Positions 26,481 through 37,446 are shown, counted from the first letter of the stretch. The stretch is 64,000 nt of DNA from CADEEN01 sp963751775 (GCA_963751775.1 CAVVVW010000004.1:1-64000), one strand, 5' to 3'. The notes: generated from the letters alone by a model not told the origin. Numbers and translations are program-made.

Positions 26481-28324
26481 TTGACCGTCTCCTTGGAGGG
26501 CTTGGGTTCGACGATCTCGGCATGAATGTGGCGCGTGATCGCGCCGGCGATGAAGCGCGCGGTGATCGGCGTGCCGTCGAAGTGCAGCACCGGCACCAGA
26601 CGCGACGGCTTGGCGTTGAGTTCGGCCATCAACAGCGTGCGCATCTGGGCGTCGCGGTTCTGCTCGACGACGAAGACCTCGTCGTGCGCCGCGATGAACT
26701 TGGCCACGCTGTCGGGGAACGGGAAGGCGCGCAGCCGCAGCGCGTCGATCGGGATGCCGCCGTTGGCCAGGATCTCCAGCGCCTCGTCCATCGCCGGGCT
26801 GGTCGAGCCGAAGTAGATCGCGCCCAGGCGCGTCTTGCGCGTGGCCTTCTTCAGCACCGGCGGCGGCACCAGCGCGGCCGCGGTGTCGAACTTCTGCAGC
26901 AAGCGCTTGACGTTGTAGGTGTAGTCCGGGCCGGCCTCCGAGTAGCGCGCGTAGGGGTCGCGCGTGGTGCCGCGCGTGAAGTACGCCCCCTTGCTCTCGT
27001 GCGTGCCGGGCAGCGTGCGCCACGGGATGCCGTCGCCGTCGACGTCCTTGTAGCGCGCGAACTCGCGCCCGGCGTCCAGGTCGGCGGCGCTCATCACCTT
27101 GCCATGGTCCAGGCGGCGCGCGTCGTCCCACTCGAAGGGCTCGCACAGGCGCTGGTTCATGCCGATGTCGAGATCGGTCATGACGAAGATCGGCGTCTGC
27201 AGGCGGTCGGCCAGGTCGAGCGCCATCGCCGCGTGGTCGAAGCACTCCTTCGGGTCTTCGGGCAGCAGCAGCACATGCTTGGTGTCGCCATGCGAGGCGT
27301 AGGCGCAGCTCAGCAGGTCGGCCTGCTGGGTGCGCGTGGGCATGCCCGTCGACGGCCCGCCGCGCTGCACGTTGATGATCGTGACCGGAATCTCGGCGAA
27401 GTAGGCCAGGCCGATGAACTCGGTCATCAGGCTCACGCCCGGGCCCGAGGTGGTGGTGAAGGCGCGCGCACCGTTCCAGCCCGCGCCGGTCACCATGCCG
27501 ATCGATGCGATCTCGTCCTCGGCCTGGACGACGGCGTAATTGGCGGCGCCGGTGGCCGGGTCGTGGCGCAGCTTCTGGCAATACGACTGGAAGGCCTCGG
27601 CCAGCGACGAACTCGGCGTGATCGGGTACCAGGCACAGACCGTCGCGCCGCCGTACACGCAGCCCAGCGCAGCGGCAGCGTTGCCGTCGACGAAGATGCG
27701 GTTGCCGACGCGGTCGCGGCGCAGCACCTGCAGGCCGACCGGGTGGGCGGCCAGATGCTCGCGCGCGAAATCCAGGCCCAGGTGCAGGGCCTGGACGTTC
27801 GAAGCCAGCAGCTTTTCCTTGCCCTTGAACTGCTCGGAGAACAGGGTCTCGATCACCGCCGGGTCGATGCCCAGCAACTGCGCCAACGCGCCGACATACA
27901 GGATGTTCTTGAACAGCTGGCGCTGGCGCGGGTCGCTGTAGGTGGCGTTGCAGATCTCGGTCATCGGCATGCCGATGACGTTGATATCGGTGCGAAACGC
28001 GCTCGCCGGCAGCGGCCGCGTGCTGTCGTAGAACAGGTAGCCGCCGGGCTCGACTTCGCGCACGTCGGCGTCCCAGGTCTGCGGGTTCATCGCCACCATC
28101 ATGTCGATGCCGCCGCGCCGGCCCAGCCAGCCGCGCTCGGAGACGCGCACCTCGTACCAGGTCGGCAGGCCCTGGATGTTGCTCGGGAAGATGTTGCGCG
28201 GGCTGACCGGCACGCCCATGCGCAGGATCGCCTTGGCGAACAACTCGTTGGCCGAGGCCGAGCCCGAGCCGTTGACGTTGGCGAACTTGACGACGAAGTC
28301 GTTGATTGCTTCCAGGCGTCTCAT
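26477..28324 (-). CDS. 2-oxoacid:ferredoxin oxidoreductase, fused gamma-alpha subunit
   Basis: This is a 615-residue subunit with an N-terminal gamma domain at about residues 1-185 (FANVNGSGSASANELFAKAILRMG, TWYEVRVSERGWLGRRGG). It is fused to the alpha domain from about 210 (CAWYPITPSSSLAEAFQ, QAEDEIASIGMVTGAGWNGARAF, TTTSGPGVSLMTEF). The complex oxidatively decarboxylates a 2-oxoacid to acyl-CoA while reducing ferredoxin. The start ATG overlaps the stop of the upstream GltD-like gene (ATGA). The tail is rich in basic residues. The frame is intact. An open frame continues upstream into the GltD-like gene only because that gene is frame-broken. Confidence 0.92.
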   Translation of the reverse strand: MRRLEAINDFVVKFANVNGSGSASANELFAKAILRMGVPVSPRNIFPSNIQGLPTWYEVRVSERGWLGRRGGIDMMVAMNPQTWDADVREVEPGGYLFYDSTRPLPASAFRTDINVIGMPMTEICNATYSDPRQRQLFKNILYVGALAQLLGIDPAVIETLFSEQFKGKEKLLASNVQALHLGLDFAREHLAAHPVGLQVLRRDRVGNRIFVDGNAAAALGCVYGGATVCAWYPITPSSSLAEAFQSYCQKLRHDPATGAANYAVVQAEDEIASIGMVTGAGWNGARAFTTTSGPGVSLMTEFIGLAYFAEIPVTIINVQRGGPSTGMPTRTQQADLLSCAYASHGDTKHVLLLPEDPKECFDHAAMALDLADRLQTPIFVMTDLDIGMNQRLCEPFEWDDARRLDHGKVMSAADLDAGREFARYKDVDGDGIPWRTLPGTHESKGAYFTRGTTRDPYARYSEAGPDYTYNVKRLLQKFDTAAALVPPPVLKKATRKTRLGAIYFGSTSPAMDEALEILANGGIPIDALRLRAFPFPDSVAKFIAAHDEVFVVEQNRDAQMRTLLMAELNAKPSRLVPVLHFDGTPITARFIAGAITRHIHAEIVEPKPSKETVK

Positions 28325-30270
28325 TTGCTTGCGATCTCCATCACCACCTTCGCCGACTTCGGGTTGTCGCGGCTCGCCGGCCCGGCATGCGCCATCTGCA
28401 GCAGGAACTTCTGCATGTCCCAGGCGCCGGTCGGGCAGCGCTCCGCGCACAGACCGCAATGCAGGCAGACGTCTTCGTCCTTGACCATCACGCGCGCGGT
28501 CTTCAGCGCCGGGCTGACGTACAGATCCTGCGTCGATGTTCGTGGCCGGGGCCTTCAGCCGCTGGCGCAAGTCGGCCTCATCGGCGTTGTCGACGAAGCT
28601 GATGCAGTCCATCGGGCAGATGTCGACGCAGGCATCGCACTCGATGCACAGCTTGTCGGCAAACACCGTCTGCACGTCGCAGTTCAGGCAGCGCTGCGTT
28701 TCCTTGAACGCGGTGGCGGCGTCGAAGCCCAGTTCGACCTCGACCTTGATGCTGGCCAGCGCGATCTCGGCCTTGGTCCATGGCACCTTGAAGCGCAGGT
28801 CGTTGCTGACCGCGTTGTCGTAGCTCCACTCGTGGATGCCCATCTTCTGCGACAGCAGATTGACCTGCGGCGAGGGCCGCTGGTTGATGTCTTCGCCCGA
28901 GAGCTGGCGGTCGATCGAGACCGCGGCCTCGTGGCCGTGCGCCACGGCCCAGATGATGTTCTTCGGCCCGAACGCGGCGTCGCCGCCGAAGAACACGCGC
29001 GGATCGGTCGTCGAGCGCATCGTGTTCTTGTCCAGCAGCGGCAGGCCCCACTTGTCGAAGGCGATGCCGCTGTCGCGCTCGATCCACGGGAAGGCGTTCT
29101 CCTGGCCGACGGCGATCAGCACCTCGTCGCAGGCGAAGAACGCGTCGGGCGCGCCGGTCGGCTTCAGGCTGCGCCGGCCCTTGTCGTCGAACACCGCCTC
29201 GACGATCTCGAAGCGCATGCCCTTCAACACCCCCGCCTCGTGCACGAAGGCCTTGGGCACGTGGAAGTTGACGATCGGGATGCCCTCGTGCATCGCGTCT
29301 TCCTTCTCCCACGGCGAGGCCTTCATCTCCTCGAACCCCGAACGCACGATGACTTTGACGTCGTGCGCACCCAGCCGCCGCGCCGAGCGGCAGCAATCCA
29401 TCGCGGTGTTGCCGCCGCCAAGCACGATGACGCGCGGCTTGACGGCGCTGACGTGGCCGAACGACACCGAGGCCAGCCAGTCGATGCCCAGCTTGATGTG
29501 TTCGGCCGCCTCGGAGCGCCCGGGCAGATCGAGGTTGCGCCCGCGCGGCGCACCGCAGCCGACGAACACCGCGTCCCAGCCTTCGGCCAGCAGCGCGTTC
29601 ATCGAGTCCACGCGCTCGCCACTGCGAAAGACCACGTTGTCACGCAGGATGTAGCCGCACTCCTCGTCGATCACCGACTCGGGCAGGCGAAAGCGCGGCA
29701 CCTGGGTGCGCATGAAGCCGCCCGGCTTGGCCTCGGCGTCGAAGACCGTGACCTCGTAGCCCAGCGGCGCCAGGTCGCGCGCCACGGTCAGCGAGGCCGG
29801 GCCGGCGCCGACGCAGGCAATGCGCTTGCCGTTCGGTGGGCGTGACTTGGGCAGGCGCGAGGTGATGTCTTGCTTGTGGTCGGCAGCCACCCGCTTCAAG
29901 CGACAGATCGCCACCGGCTCCGGCTTGGGAGGTGGCCCCCGCAGGAGCTTCGTCGTCCCGGCGGCTCGCTGGGGCTCGAATGGGGCCCCTTCGTGGCCCA
30001 TGGGGCACTCCCGGCTTGGGACGGCGCTGCGCCGGGGTTCCCCTCCTCGACCCGCCCGCGACGGCAGGCCGGCTCGCAGGGTCGGTCGCAGGTGCGGCCG
30101 AGGATGCCCGGGAAGACGTTGGACACCCAGTTGACCATGTAGGCGTCGCTGTAGCGGCCCTGCCCGATCATGCGGATGTACTCCGGCACGGGGGTGTGGG
30201 CGGGGCAGGCCCATTGGCAATCGACGACCTTGTGGAAGTAGGCCGGATCGGCCACGTTGGTGGGCTGCAC
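28321..30270 (-). pseudogene. GltD-like FAD/NAD(P) oxidoreductase with ferredoxin domain, interrupted by a repeat
   Basis: This is a flavin- and Fe-S-containing partner for the oxidoreductase complex. An N-terminal Cys-rich domain (DCQWACPAHTPVPEYIRMI, CDRPCEPACRRGRV) is followed by FAD- and NAD(P)-binding folds (ACVGAGPASLTVARDLAPLG, VIVLGGGNTAMDCCRSARR). Two 4Fe-4S motifs come last (CIECDACVDICPMDC and CLHCGLCAERCP). A 125-bp foreign-looking segment splits RGRVE from EPVAICRLKR, where relatives are contiguous, and changes frame; a second switch near 28,532 is a one-base event. The start is GTG after an AGGAG site. It heads the operon with korA and korB. Whether it is dead or rescued by sequence correction is open. 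Confidence 0.8.
29921..30045. repeat. 125-bp repeat-like insertion inside the GltD-like gene
   Basis: Relative to the expected protein this segment is extra DNA between the GTC GAG and GAG CCG codons, so GAG flanks both sides. It is hairpin-rich: GGGGAACCCC, CGGCGC-a-GCGCCG and a CCATGGGCC palindrome. The words TCCCAAGCCGG occur at both ends of it in direct orientation (minus strand). Its length (3n+2) shifts frame. Its form resembles short palindromic elements dispersed in Burkholderiales intergenic DNA. Confidence 0.6.
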
Positions 30271-30409
30271 TAACTTGTTCTCCTGTCGCGGGCCGGGCGC
30301 GGCCTTTGAATCGGGCTGAGTCTAGGACCGGAGCCGTGCGCCGCGCAGCGCCATTGTCACCGGTGCGCGAGAACCGCGCCAAAACTGCACACTTGGCGTG
30401 GGCATGTGC

Positions 30410-31360
30410 TCAGCCGAAAACCAGGCGCTGCGCGATCACCAGTTCGTGCCAGCGTTGGCCCTCGGCGGTCATGAAGGCCTCGAACTCGGCCGGCGTGCTG
30501 CCGACCCATTCGAGGCCCTGCTGGGCCAGCGTCTGGCGCACCGCCGGCACCGACAGCGCCTGCACCAGCGCGCCGTGCAGCGCCTGCTGGCGCTCGGCCC
30601 CGATGCGCGCCGGCGCCAACGCGCCGATCCAGGTCGAGACGTCGAAGCCCTTGACACCGGCCTCGGCCATCGTCGGCAGCTGCGGCGCCACCGAGTAGCG
30701 CTTGGCCGAGGTCACGGCCAGGGCCTTGACGCGCCCGCTCTTCACGTGCGGGCCGATCGCCACCCAGCTGCCCATGAACAACTGCACTTCGTCGTTCATC
30801 ACCGCCTGCAGCGCCGGCACGCCGCCGCGGTAGGGAATGTGCACGATGTGCGTGCGCGTCTGCATCTTGAACAGCTCGGCCGCCAGGTGATTGAGCGTGC
30901 CCAGCCCGGCCGAGGAAACGTTCAGCGCCCCCGGCTTCCTGCGGGCCAGCTCGACGAACTCGGCGACGCTGTTGACCGGCAGGCTGGCCGGCACCGCGAA
31001 CACCAGCGGGAAGCTCAGCAGCTGCGAGATCGGCGTGAAATCACGCAAGGTGTAGGGCAGCTGCGGGTAGACCAGCGGGTTGGTGACATGCGAGTCGAAG
31101 ACCAGCATCAACTGGTTCGCGTCGCCCGGCGAGCGGGCCACGCCGGCCGCGGCAATCGAGCCCGACGCGCCGGGGCGGTTCTCGACCACCACCGATTGTT
31201 TGAGCGTGCGCGGCAGGTGCTCGGCCAGCAAGCGCCCGGTGAGGTCGACCGAGCCGCCGGGCGGCACCGGCACGATGAGCTGCAGCGGGTTCGCGCTGGT
31301 TTGCGCGCCCGCGAGCAGGGGCCATGCCGTTGCCCAGGCCAGGCACTGTCTGCGATCCAT
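30410..31360 (-). CDS. Tripartite tricarboxylate transporter substrate-binding protein (Bug/TctC family)
   Basis: This is a 316-residue periplasmic receptor. A signal peptide (MDRRQCLAWATAWPLLAGAQ) is followed by the Bug hallmark LIVPVPPGGSVDLTGRLLAEHL and VVVENRPGASGSIAAAGVA. The later IVHIPYRGGVPALQAVMNDEV and VAPQLPTMAEAGVKGFD are also typical. Bug proteins bind small carboxylates, usually delivering them to TctAB or serving as orphans; no tctAB is nearby, so this is an orphan copy as is common in Burkholderiales. It lies 38 bp downstream of parC on the same strand. The frame is intact. Confidence 0.93.
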   Translation of the reverse strand: MDRRQCLAWATAWPLLAGAQTSANPLQLIVPVPPGGSVDLTGRLLAEHLPRTLKQSVVVENRPGASGSIAAAGVARSPGDANQLMLVFDSHVTNPLVYPQLPYTLRDFTPISQLLSFPLVFAVPASLPVNSVAEFVELARRKPGALNVSSAGLGTLNHLAAELFKMQTRTHIVHIPYRGGVPALQAVMNDEVQLFMGSWVAIGPHVKSGRVKALAVTSAKRYSVAPQLPTMAEAGVKGFDVSTWIGALAPARIGAERQQALHGALVQALSVPAVRQTLAQQGLEWVGSTPAEFEAFMTAEGQRWHELVIAQRLVFG

Positions 31361-31398
31361 TGAACGACCCTCCGAAACGTGGCGACCGGGAGTGTGCC

Positions 31399-33720
31399 TC
31401 AGGCCAGCAACTGCAGCGCCTTGACCAGCCCGGCGACCTTGTGTCCCCTGCGCGCCCGTTTGCCTTCGTGCGCAGCGAGCCGCTCGCCGCGCAGCAGCTC
31501 GTCCTTGGCTTTGCCGCCGCGGCCGCTGCCGAGCACGGTCAGCGCATCGGCGCAGGCCGCCACCGACAGCAGCGGGTCCTTCGCGTCGACATCCATCAAG
31601 GTCAGGCCGCGACCGCCATTGGCCTGGCGCTTCAGATCGGCGAGCGCAAACACCAGCAGCCGGCCGCTGAGCGCCAGGCAGGCCACCCGCGTGTGCAGCG
31701 GCGTGATGAACGACGGCGGCAGCAGATGCTCGCCCGGCTCGAGCGCGAGGAAGGTCTTGCCGCCGCGCTGGCGGCTGACCAGGTCGCCGATCTGCGCCAA
31801 CAGGCCCAAGCCCCCGGTGTGGGCCAGCAGCAGCAGTGCATCGGCCGCGCCGGCCACGTAATGCGCTGGCTGCGTGCCGGCTTCGAGGTCGATCAACGAG
31901 GTCACCGGCACGCCGTCGCCGCGCCCGCCCGGCAGGCTCGCCACGGCGACGCTGTAGACGCGCCCGTTGCTGCCGATGACCACCAGCGTGTCGACGCTGC
32001 GGCACGGGAATGCGCCGTACAGCCCGTCGCCGGCCTTGAAGGCCAGCGTGGCGACCTCGACCTCGTGGCCCTTCAGCGCCCGGACCCAGCCCTTCAGGCT
32101 GACCACCACCGTCACCGGCTCGTCGATCACCTTGACCTCGGCCACCGCACGCTTGTCGGCCTGCAGCACGGTGCGCCGGGCATCGCCGAACTGCTTCGCG
32201 TCGGCCTCGATCTCCTTGATCACCGTGCGCTTGAGCGCCGCGGCGCTGCCCAGAATGTCCTCCAGCCTGGCCTGGTCTTCGCGCAGGGCCTTGAGCTCCT
32301 GCTCGATGCGGATCGCTTCCAGCCGCGCCAATTGGCGCAGGCGGATGTCGAGGATGTCGTCGGCCTGCCGCTCGCTCAACTTGAAGCGCGCGATCAACGC
32401 CGGCTTGGGCTCGTCGGCCTGGCGAATGATCCGGATCACCTCGTCGATGTTGAGCAGCACCAGCTGCCGGCCTTCGAGCACGTGGATGCGCTCCTGCACC
32501 CGGCGCAGCCGGTGCCGCGTGCGACGCTCGACGGTGGCCTGGCGGAATCTGCGTCCACTCGGCGAGCATCTGGCGCAGGCTCTTCAACGTCGGCCGGCCG
32601 TCGATGCCGACCATCGTCAGGTTGATCGGCGCGCTGCTCTCCAGGCTGGTCTGCGCCAGCAGCGTGTTGATCAACTCCTGCTGCTCCACGGTGCGCGTCT
32701 TCGGCTCGAACACCAGCCGCACCGCCGCATCCTTGTTCGACTCGTCGCGCACGGTGTCGAGCACCGCGAGCAGCGCCGCCTTGAGCTGCACCTGCTCGGT
32801 CGTCAACGCCTTCTTGCCGGCCTTGACCTTGGGGTTGGTCAACTCCTCGATCTCTTCGAGCACCCTTTGCGTGCTGGTGCCGGGCGGCAACTCGTGCACC
32901 ACGAGTTGCCACTGCCCGCGCGCCAGGTCCTCGATGCTCCAGCGCGCGCGCACCTTGAGGCTGCCGCGGCCGCGTGCGGTAGGCCTCGCGGATCTCGGCC
33001 TCGGCGCTGATGATCTGGCCGCCGCCCGGGTAATCGGGGCCGGGCAGCGCCGCAAACAGCTCGTCGTCGGAGAGCTTCTCGTTCTTCAGCAGCGCCACCG
33101 CCGCGGCCGCCACCTCGCGCAGGTTGTGGCTCGGCACCTCGGTGGCCAGGCCGACCGCAATGCCCGACGCGCCATTGAGCAGCACGAAGGGCAGCCGCGC
33201 GGGCAACTGCCGTGGGCTCTTCGGTCGAGCCGTCGTAATTGGCGATGAAGTCGACCGTGCCCTCGTCGATCTCGTCGAGCAACAGACGTGCGATCGGCGA
33301 CAGCCGCGCCTCGGTGTAGCGCATCGCCGCGGCGCCATCGCCGTCGCGCGAGCCGAAATTGCCCTGGCCATCGATCAGCGGATAGCGCAGCGCGAAATCC
33401 TGCGCCATGCGCACCATCGCGTCGTAGGCGGCGGTGTCGCCATGCGGGTGGTAGCGGCCGAGCACGTCGCCGACCACGCGCGCGCTCTTGACCGCCTTGG
33501 GCCCGCCCGGCGCAGCGCCGAAGGCCAGCCCCATGCGCTGCATCGCGTACAGGATGCGGCGCTGCACGGGCTTCTGCCCATCGCAGACATCGGGCAACGC
33601 GCGGCCCTTGACCACCGACAAGGCGTATTCGAGGTAGGCCCGCTCGGCGTAATGCGCCAGCGTGATGGCGTCGTCGTCGGCGGGCGCGGGTGGTTCGGGG
33701 GCGAAGAGATCGAGGGTCAT
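31399..33720 (-). CDS. parC: DNA topoisomerase IV subunit A, ParC (frame broken three times)
   Basis: This is the essential decatenase subunit. The N-terminal region has AYLEYALSVVKGRALPDVCDG and GRYHPHGDTAAYDAMVRMAQD, with the active-site Tyr in AAMRYTEARLS. The coiled-coil segment shows RFKLSERQADDILDIRLRQL, and the C-terminal beta-pinwheel follows. The protein is split over frames with switches near 33,212, 32,975 and 32,545. The total span is exactly 774 codons, as expected for three one-base insertions, giving a normal 773-residue protein. Because the gene is essential, sequence error is far likelier than decay. The partner parE is 26 kb away on the same strand. Confidence 0.92.
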
Positions 33721-33782
33721 GTCGGCGCGGCTGGCCTTGGGTGGGCGGGAGGCGCGCAGTTTAGCGAGGCCGAGCCACGGCT

Positions 33783-34677
33783 TCAGCCCGTCAGGATCGG
33801 CCGCAGCGCATCGATCTCCTCGACGATGAACTCGAAGAACGCATTCACGCGCGGCGTATGCCTCAACTCGGGCGTCGTCAGCACGCGCCAGATGCGCGCC
33901 AGTTCGGGAATCGGCCCGAGCACGCGCACCAGTTCGGGCTCGGCGTCGGCGATCGCCGTTGGCAGCGGCGCAATGCCAATGCCCGCCTTGGCCGAATACA
34001 GCAGTCCGAGCACGCTGCTGTTGCGCGCCACGATGCGGCCCCTGGGCGCCACCTGCCTGTAGCCACTGGGCCGCGCGGTGCTTGGCCATCGCCTCGTCAA
34101 AGCCGATCAAGTCGTGCTGGTCGAGCGCTTCGACGCGCTCCGGCCGGCCGCAGCGCTCGATGTACTTGCGGCTGGCGTACACGGCCCAGATCGAATCGCC
34201 GATCTTGCGCCCGACCAGCGCGTCGTCGTCGGTGTCGCCAGAGCGCAGCGCCACGTCTGCGTCGCCCTTGGTCAGGTCGAGGTACTTGTCGCTCATCACG
34301 AACTCGACACGCAATCCGGGGTGGCGGGCGTGGAAGCGCTCGATCAGCGACGACTGCGTGATGCGGTAGACGATCGGCTCGGGGCCGGTGACACGGATCA
34401 CGCCCACCGCCTCGCGCCGCGCCGATTCGATCTGCTGCTCCAACGCCAGCACTGCGCTGCCGACCTGTTCGGCCTGCCCCAGCAGCGACTGGCCGAACTC
34501 GGTCAGCCGATAGCCGCTGGTGTGGCGCTTGACCAGCGGCTGGCCGATGCGCCGTTCGAGCTCGGCCAGCCGGCGCTGCACGGTCGACTGGTCGATCTGC
34601 AGCGCGCGGCCGGCCGCGACGGTGCTGCCGTGGCGCGCGACGGCGAGAAACACCTTGAGATCGTTCCAATCGAACAT
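33783..34677 (-). CDS. LysR-family transcriptional regulator (frame broken once)
   Basis: The N-terminal helix-turn-helix (DWNDLKVFLAVARHGSTVAAGRAL, STVQRRLAELERRIG) is typical of LysR regulators. The effector domain begins VGVIRVTGPEPIVYRI, and a conserved C-terminal half (GRIVARNSSVLGLLYSAKAG, GIAPLPTAIADAEPELVRVL) lies in another frame. One extra base near 34,060 (CTACAGGCAGGTG) accounts for the switch and the 3n+1 span. The corrected length is about 297 residues. It is divergent from the methyltransferase gene 180 bp away, a possible target. The inducer is unknown. Confidence 0.88.
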
Positions 34678-34856
34678 CGGGGGCGCTGTGCTCGTGGCTG
34701 TACCTGCGGCTATGCAGTCTTGCGGCTCGGTCTTGCAGGCTTGCGGGTTACGCAACGTGACTGCGCCGCCTAGCCTTGCGGCAAAGGCTCGGCGCGGTCG
34801 ATTGTGCTTCAGCACCCCGGCCATGCCGACCGGCCCCTCAACCGTCAGGAGAACCG

Positions 34857-35724
34857 ATGATGCCGCTCACGCCCAGCCCCGAACAGCAGGCCTTCAAGGC
34901 CGCCATGCGCCACCAGTGGGACCGGTCGGCCCAGGGCTGGAACGATCATGCGGCGCAGATCGGCGCCTGGCTCGCCCGCGGCACCGAGGCCATGCTCGAG
35001 ATGGCGGGCGTCAAGCCCGGCGCGCGGGTGCTCGACGTGGCGGCAGGCGCGGGCGAGCAGACTTTGCTGGTCGCCGAGCGCGTCGGCCCCACTGGCTCCG
35101 TGCTTGCCACCGATCTGTCGCCGGCGATCGTGGCCCTGGCACAGGCCAACGCCGAACGCGCCGGCCACCGCAACGTGCGCACGCAGGTGGCCGACGGCGA
35201 GAGCCTGGGCCTGGCACCGGCCAGCTTCGACGCCGCGGTGTGCCGGCTGGGCTTGATGTTCTTCCCGAACCCGCTGCAGGGCCTGCTGGAAATGCACCAC
35301 GCGCTTCGCCCCGGCGGCGGTGTCTGCACGATGGTGTTCTCGCGACCCGAGCGCAACCCCTGCATCACGATCCTGATGTCGACCGCGCTCAAGCACGCCG
35401 GCCTCGCACCGCGCGACCCATATCAAGCCGGGCGGTCTGCTGAGCCTGGGGCGCCCCGGACTGGCCGACGCGCTGTTCCAGCAGGCCGGGTTCAACGAAG
35501 TCGCGACCACCGTCATCGACGCACCGTTCACACTGCCCTCCGCGCGCCACTACGTCGACTTCATTCGCAGCTCGGCCAGCCCGGTCCTGCAGATTCTCGG
35601 CCGGCTCGACGCCCAGGCCGCCGCGGCGGCCTGGGCCGAGATCGAAGAGCGCCTCGCGGTCTTCAACACCGCCAGCGGCTGGCAGGGCCCGAACGAGCTG
35701 CTACTGACGGCGGGCCGGCGCTGA
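34857..35724 (+). CDS. SAM-dependent class I methyltransferase (frame broken once)
   Basis: This is a methyltransferase of about 288 residues of the UbiE/type-11 kind. The AdoMet site is VLDVAAGAGEQTLLVAERVG (motif I) with LATDLSPAIVALAQ, and motif II/III follow (FDAAVCRLGLMFFPNP, ALRPGGGVCTMVFSRPE). The last third, IKPGGLLSLGRPGLADALFQQ to the end, lies in another frame. One extra base near 35,425 (GACCCATATCAAG) explains the switch and the 3n+1 span. Two ATGs in tandem follow an AGGAGAACCG site. The substrate is unknown. It is divergent from the LysR gene. Confidence 0.85.
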
Positions 35725-35812
35725 ACTGCCGCGCAGCGACGCGCGACGCGGCCGCACTGCGCCAATTGCGGCCGGGTGCGCTAGGATGTCCGGGCCACCC
35801 CTGGAGACAGCG

Positions 35813-37329
35813 ATGAGCCTGCGCAAGTCGACCCGCCGCACCTTCCTGGCGATTGGCGCTGCGTGCCTCGCGGCCTGCGCGCCGGTGTCGCTCGAGCGCC
35901 GCAGCCCGGCGGGCCTCGAGCAGATCGAGCATATCGTCGTCATCTACGCCGAGAACCGCAGCTTCGATCACCTGTATGGCCTGTTCCCGGGCGCCGACGG
36001 CATCGCGCAGGCCACGCCGGCGCAGAAGACGCAGCTCGATCACGACGGCAAGCCGCTGCCCACCCTGCCCCCCGTCTACGAAGGCGGCAAGGCCAGCGAC
36101 AAGTACCCGAAGGGCCTGCCCAACGGGCCGTTCCGCATCGACAGCGCGCCCGTCGACCGCAATGCCGGCGAGGTGCTGCCCAGCCCGATCCACGCCTACT
36201 ACCAGAACATCGAACAGATCAACGGCGGGGCGAACAACAAGTTCGTGGCCATGAGCACCGCCGGTGCGTGGGTCATGGGCTACTGGGACGGCTCGCAGAT
36301 GAAGCTGTGGAAGTGGGCCCGGGAATACACCCTGGCCGACCACTTCTTCATGAGCGCGTTCGGTGGTTCGTACCTGAACCACCAGTGGTTGATCTGCGCC
36401 TGCACGCCGGTCTTCGCCGACGCACCCGCGCGCCTGCGGCCGCAACTCGACGCCGAACGGCCGCCTGAAGAAGCAGGCCAGTTCGCCCGCATCGGTGATG
36501 AACGGCCCGGTGCAGGTCTTCGACGGCAGCGTCACGCCCGACGGCTTCACCGTCAACACCTTGCAGGCGCCCTACCAGCCGAGCGGCATCGCGCCCGCCG
36601 AAGGCGGCGACCTGGCGCTCGCCGATCCGAGCAAGGCGCCGGTGCCGCCGCAATCGCTCAAGACCGTCGGCGATACGCTGAGCGCCAAGGGCATCAGCTG
36701 GGCCTGGTACGCCGGCGGCTGGAATGCCGCCGTCGCCGACGGCCGCCGCCCGCCGAGCGAGAAGCGCAACGTGATCTACAACACCGCGCGCGGCGAACTG
36801 GCCTTCCAGCCGCACCACCAGCCCTTCAACTACTACGCGCGCTTCGCGCCCGGCACCGCAGACCGCGAGCAGCACCTGAAGGACTACGACGACTTCGCCG
36901 CCGCCATCGACGCCGGCAAGTTGCCGGCGGTGAGCTTCTACAAGCCGGTCGGGCGGCTGAACCAGCACCCGAGCTACACCGACCTGGCGCAGGGCGATGC
37001 CCACATCGACGCGGTGCTGACGCGCCTGCGCGCGAGCCCGCTGTGGCCGAAGATGCTGGTCATCGTCACCTACGACGAGAACGGCGGTTACTGGGACCAC
37101 ATGCCGCCGCCGCAAGGGACCCGGCTGGGGCGACCGCTGGGGGCCGGGCACGCGCGTGCCGGCGCTGATCGTCTCGCCGTTCGCCAGGCGCGGCTTCGTC
37201 GACAAGACCTCGTACGACACGACGTCGATCATCAAGTTGATCACGCGCCGCTTTGCGCTCGAGCCTTTGCCCGGCGTGCGCGAGAAGGCCGGCGACCTGA
37301 CGAACGCGCTCGACTTCTCGCAGCGCTGA
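35813..37329 (+). CDS. Tat-exported phosphoesterase, acid phosphatase/phospholipase C family (frame broken twice)
   Basis: The N-terminus has a twin-arginine signal (STRRTFLAIGAA) with a lipobox-like LAAC. A PF04185-type phosphoesterase domain follows: IEHIVVIYAENRSFDHLYGLFPG (metal-binding Glu-Asn), ISWAWYAGGW, and the second site VIVTYDENGGYWDHMPPP. The C-terminal VPALIVSPFARRGFVDKTSYD is conserved. Switches near 36,460 and 37,125 divide it over three frames. Both fit single inserted bases (span 3n+2), giving about 504 residues. It resembles AcpA-type acid phosphatases more than haemolytic phospholipase C, because the N-terminal motif is AENRSFDHL. It would act in the periplasm or outside. 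Confidence 0.85.
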
Positions 37330-37446
37330 TCGCGGGCGGAGCGCTGCGCGTGCAGCGCCCCGGCGCTGCGACCCGGTCAGCGGCCTTCGGGTGTCCCGAT
37401 CGATGTACTTCTCGGCAGGCGGCGGCCCTTGTGGACATTCATAAGG

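Noticed and set aside
26522..29845. An uninterrupted 1107-codon frame on the plus strand opposite the korA/GltD-like genes
   Set aside because: The translation is low-complexity Ala/Arg/His/Gly-rich with no domains. It is the antisense shadow of a GC-rich gene whose true strand has clear catalytic motifs.
26477..30382. A 1301-codon frame that looks like a GltD-KorA fusion
   Set aside because: The fusion arises only because the GltD-like gene loses frame before its stop. The real stop (ATGA overlap with the korA start) and the C-terminal ferredoxin motif are in the other frame.
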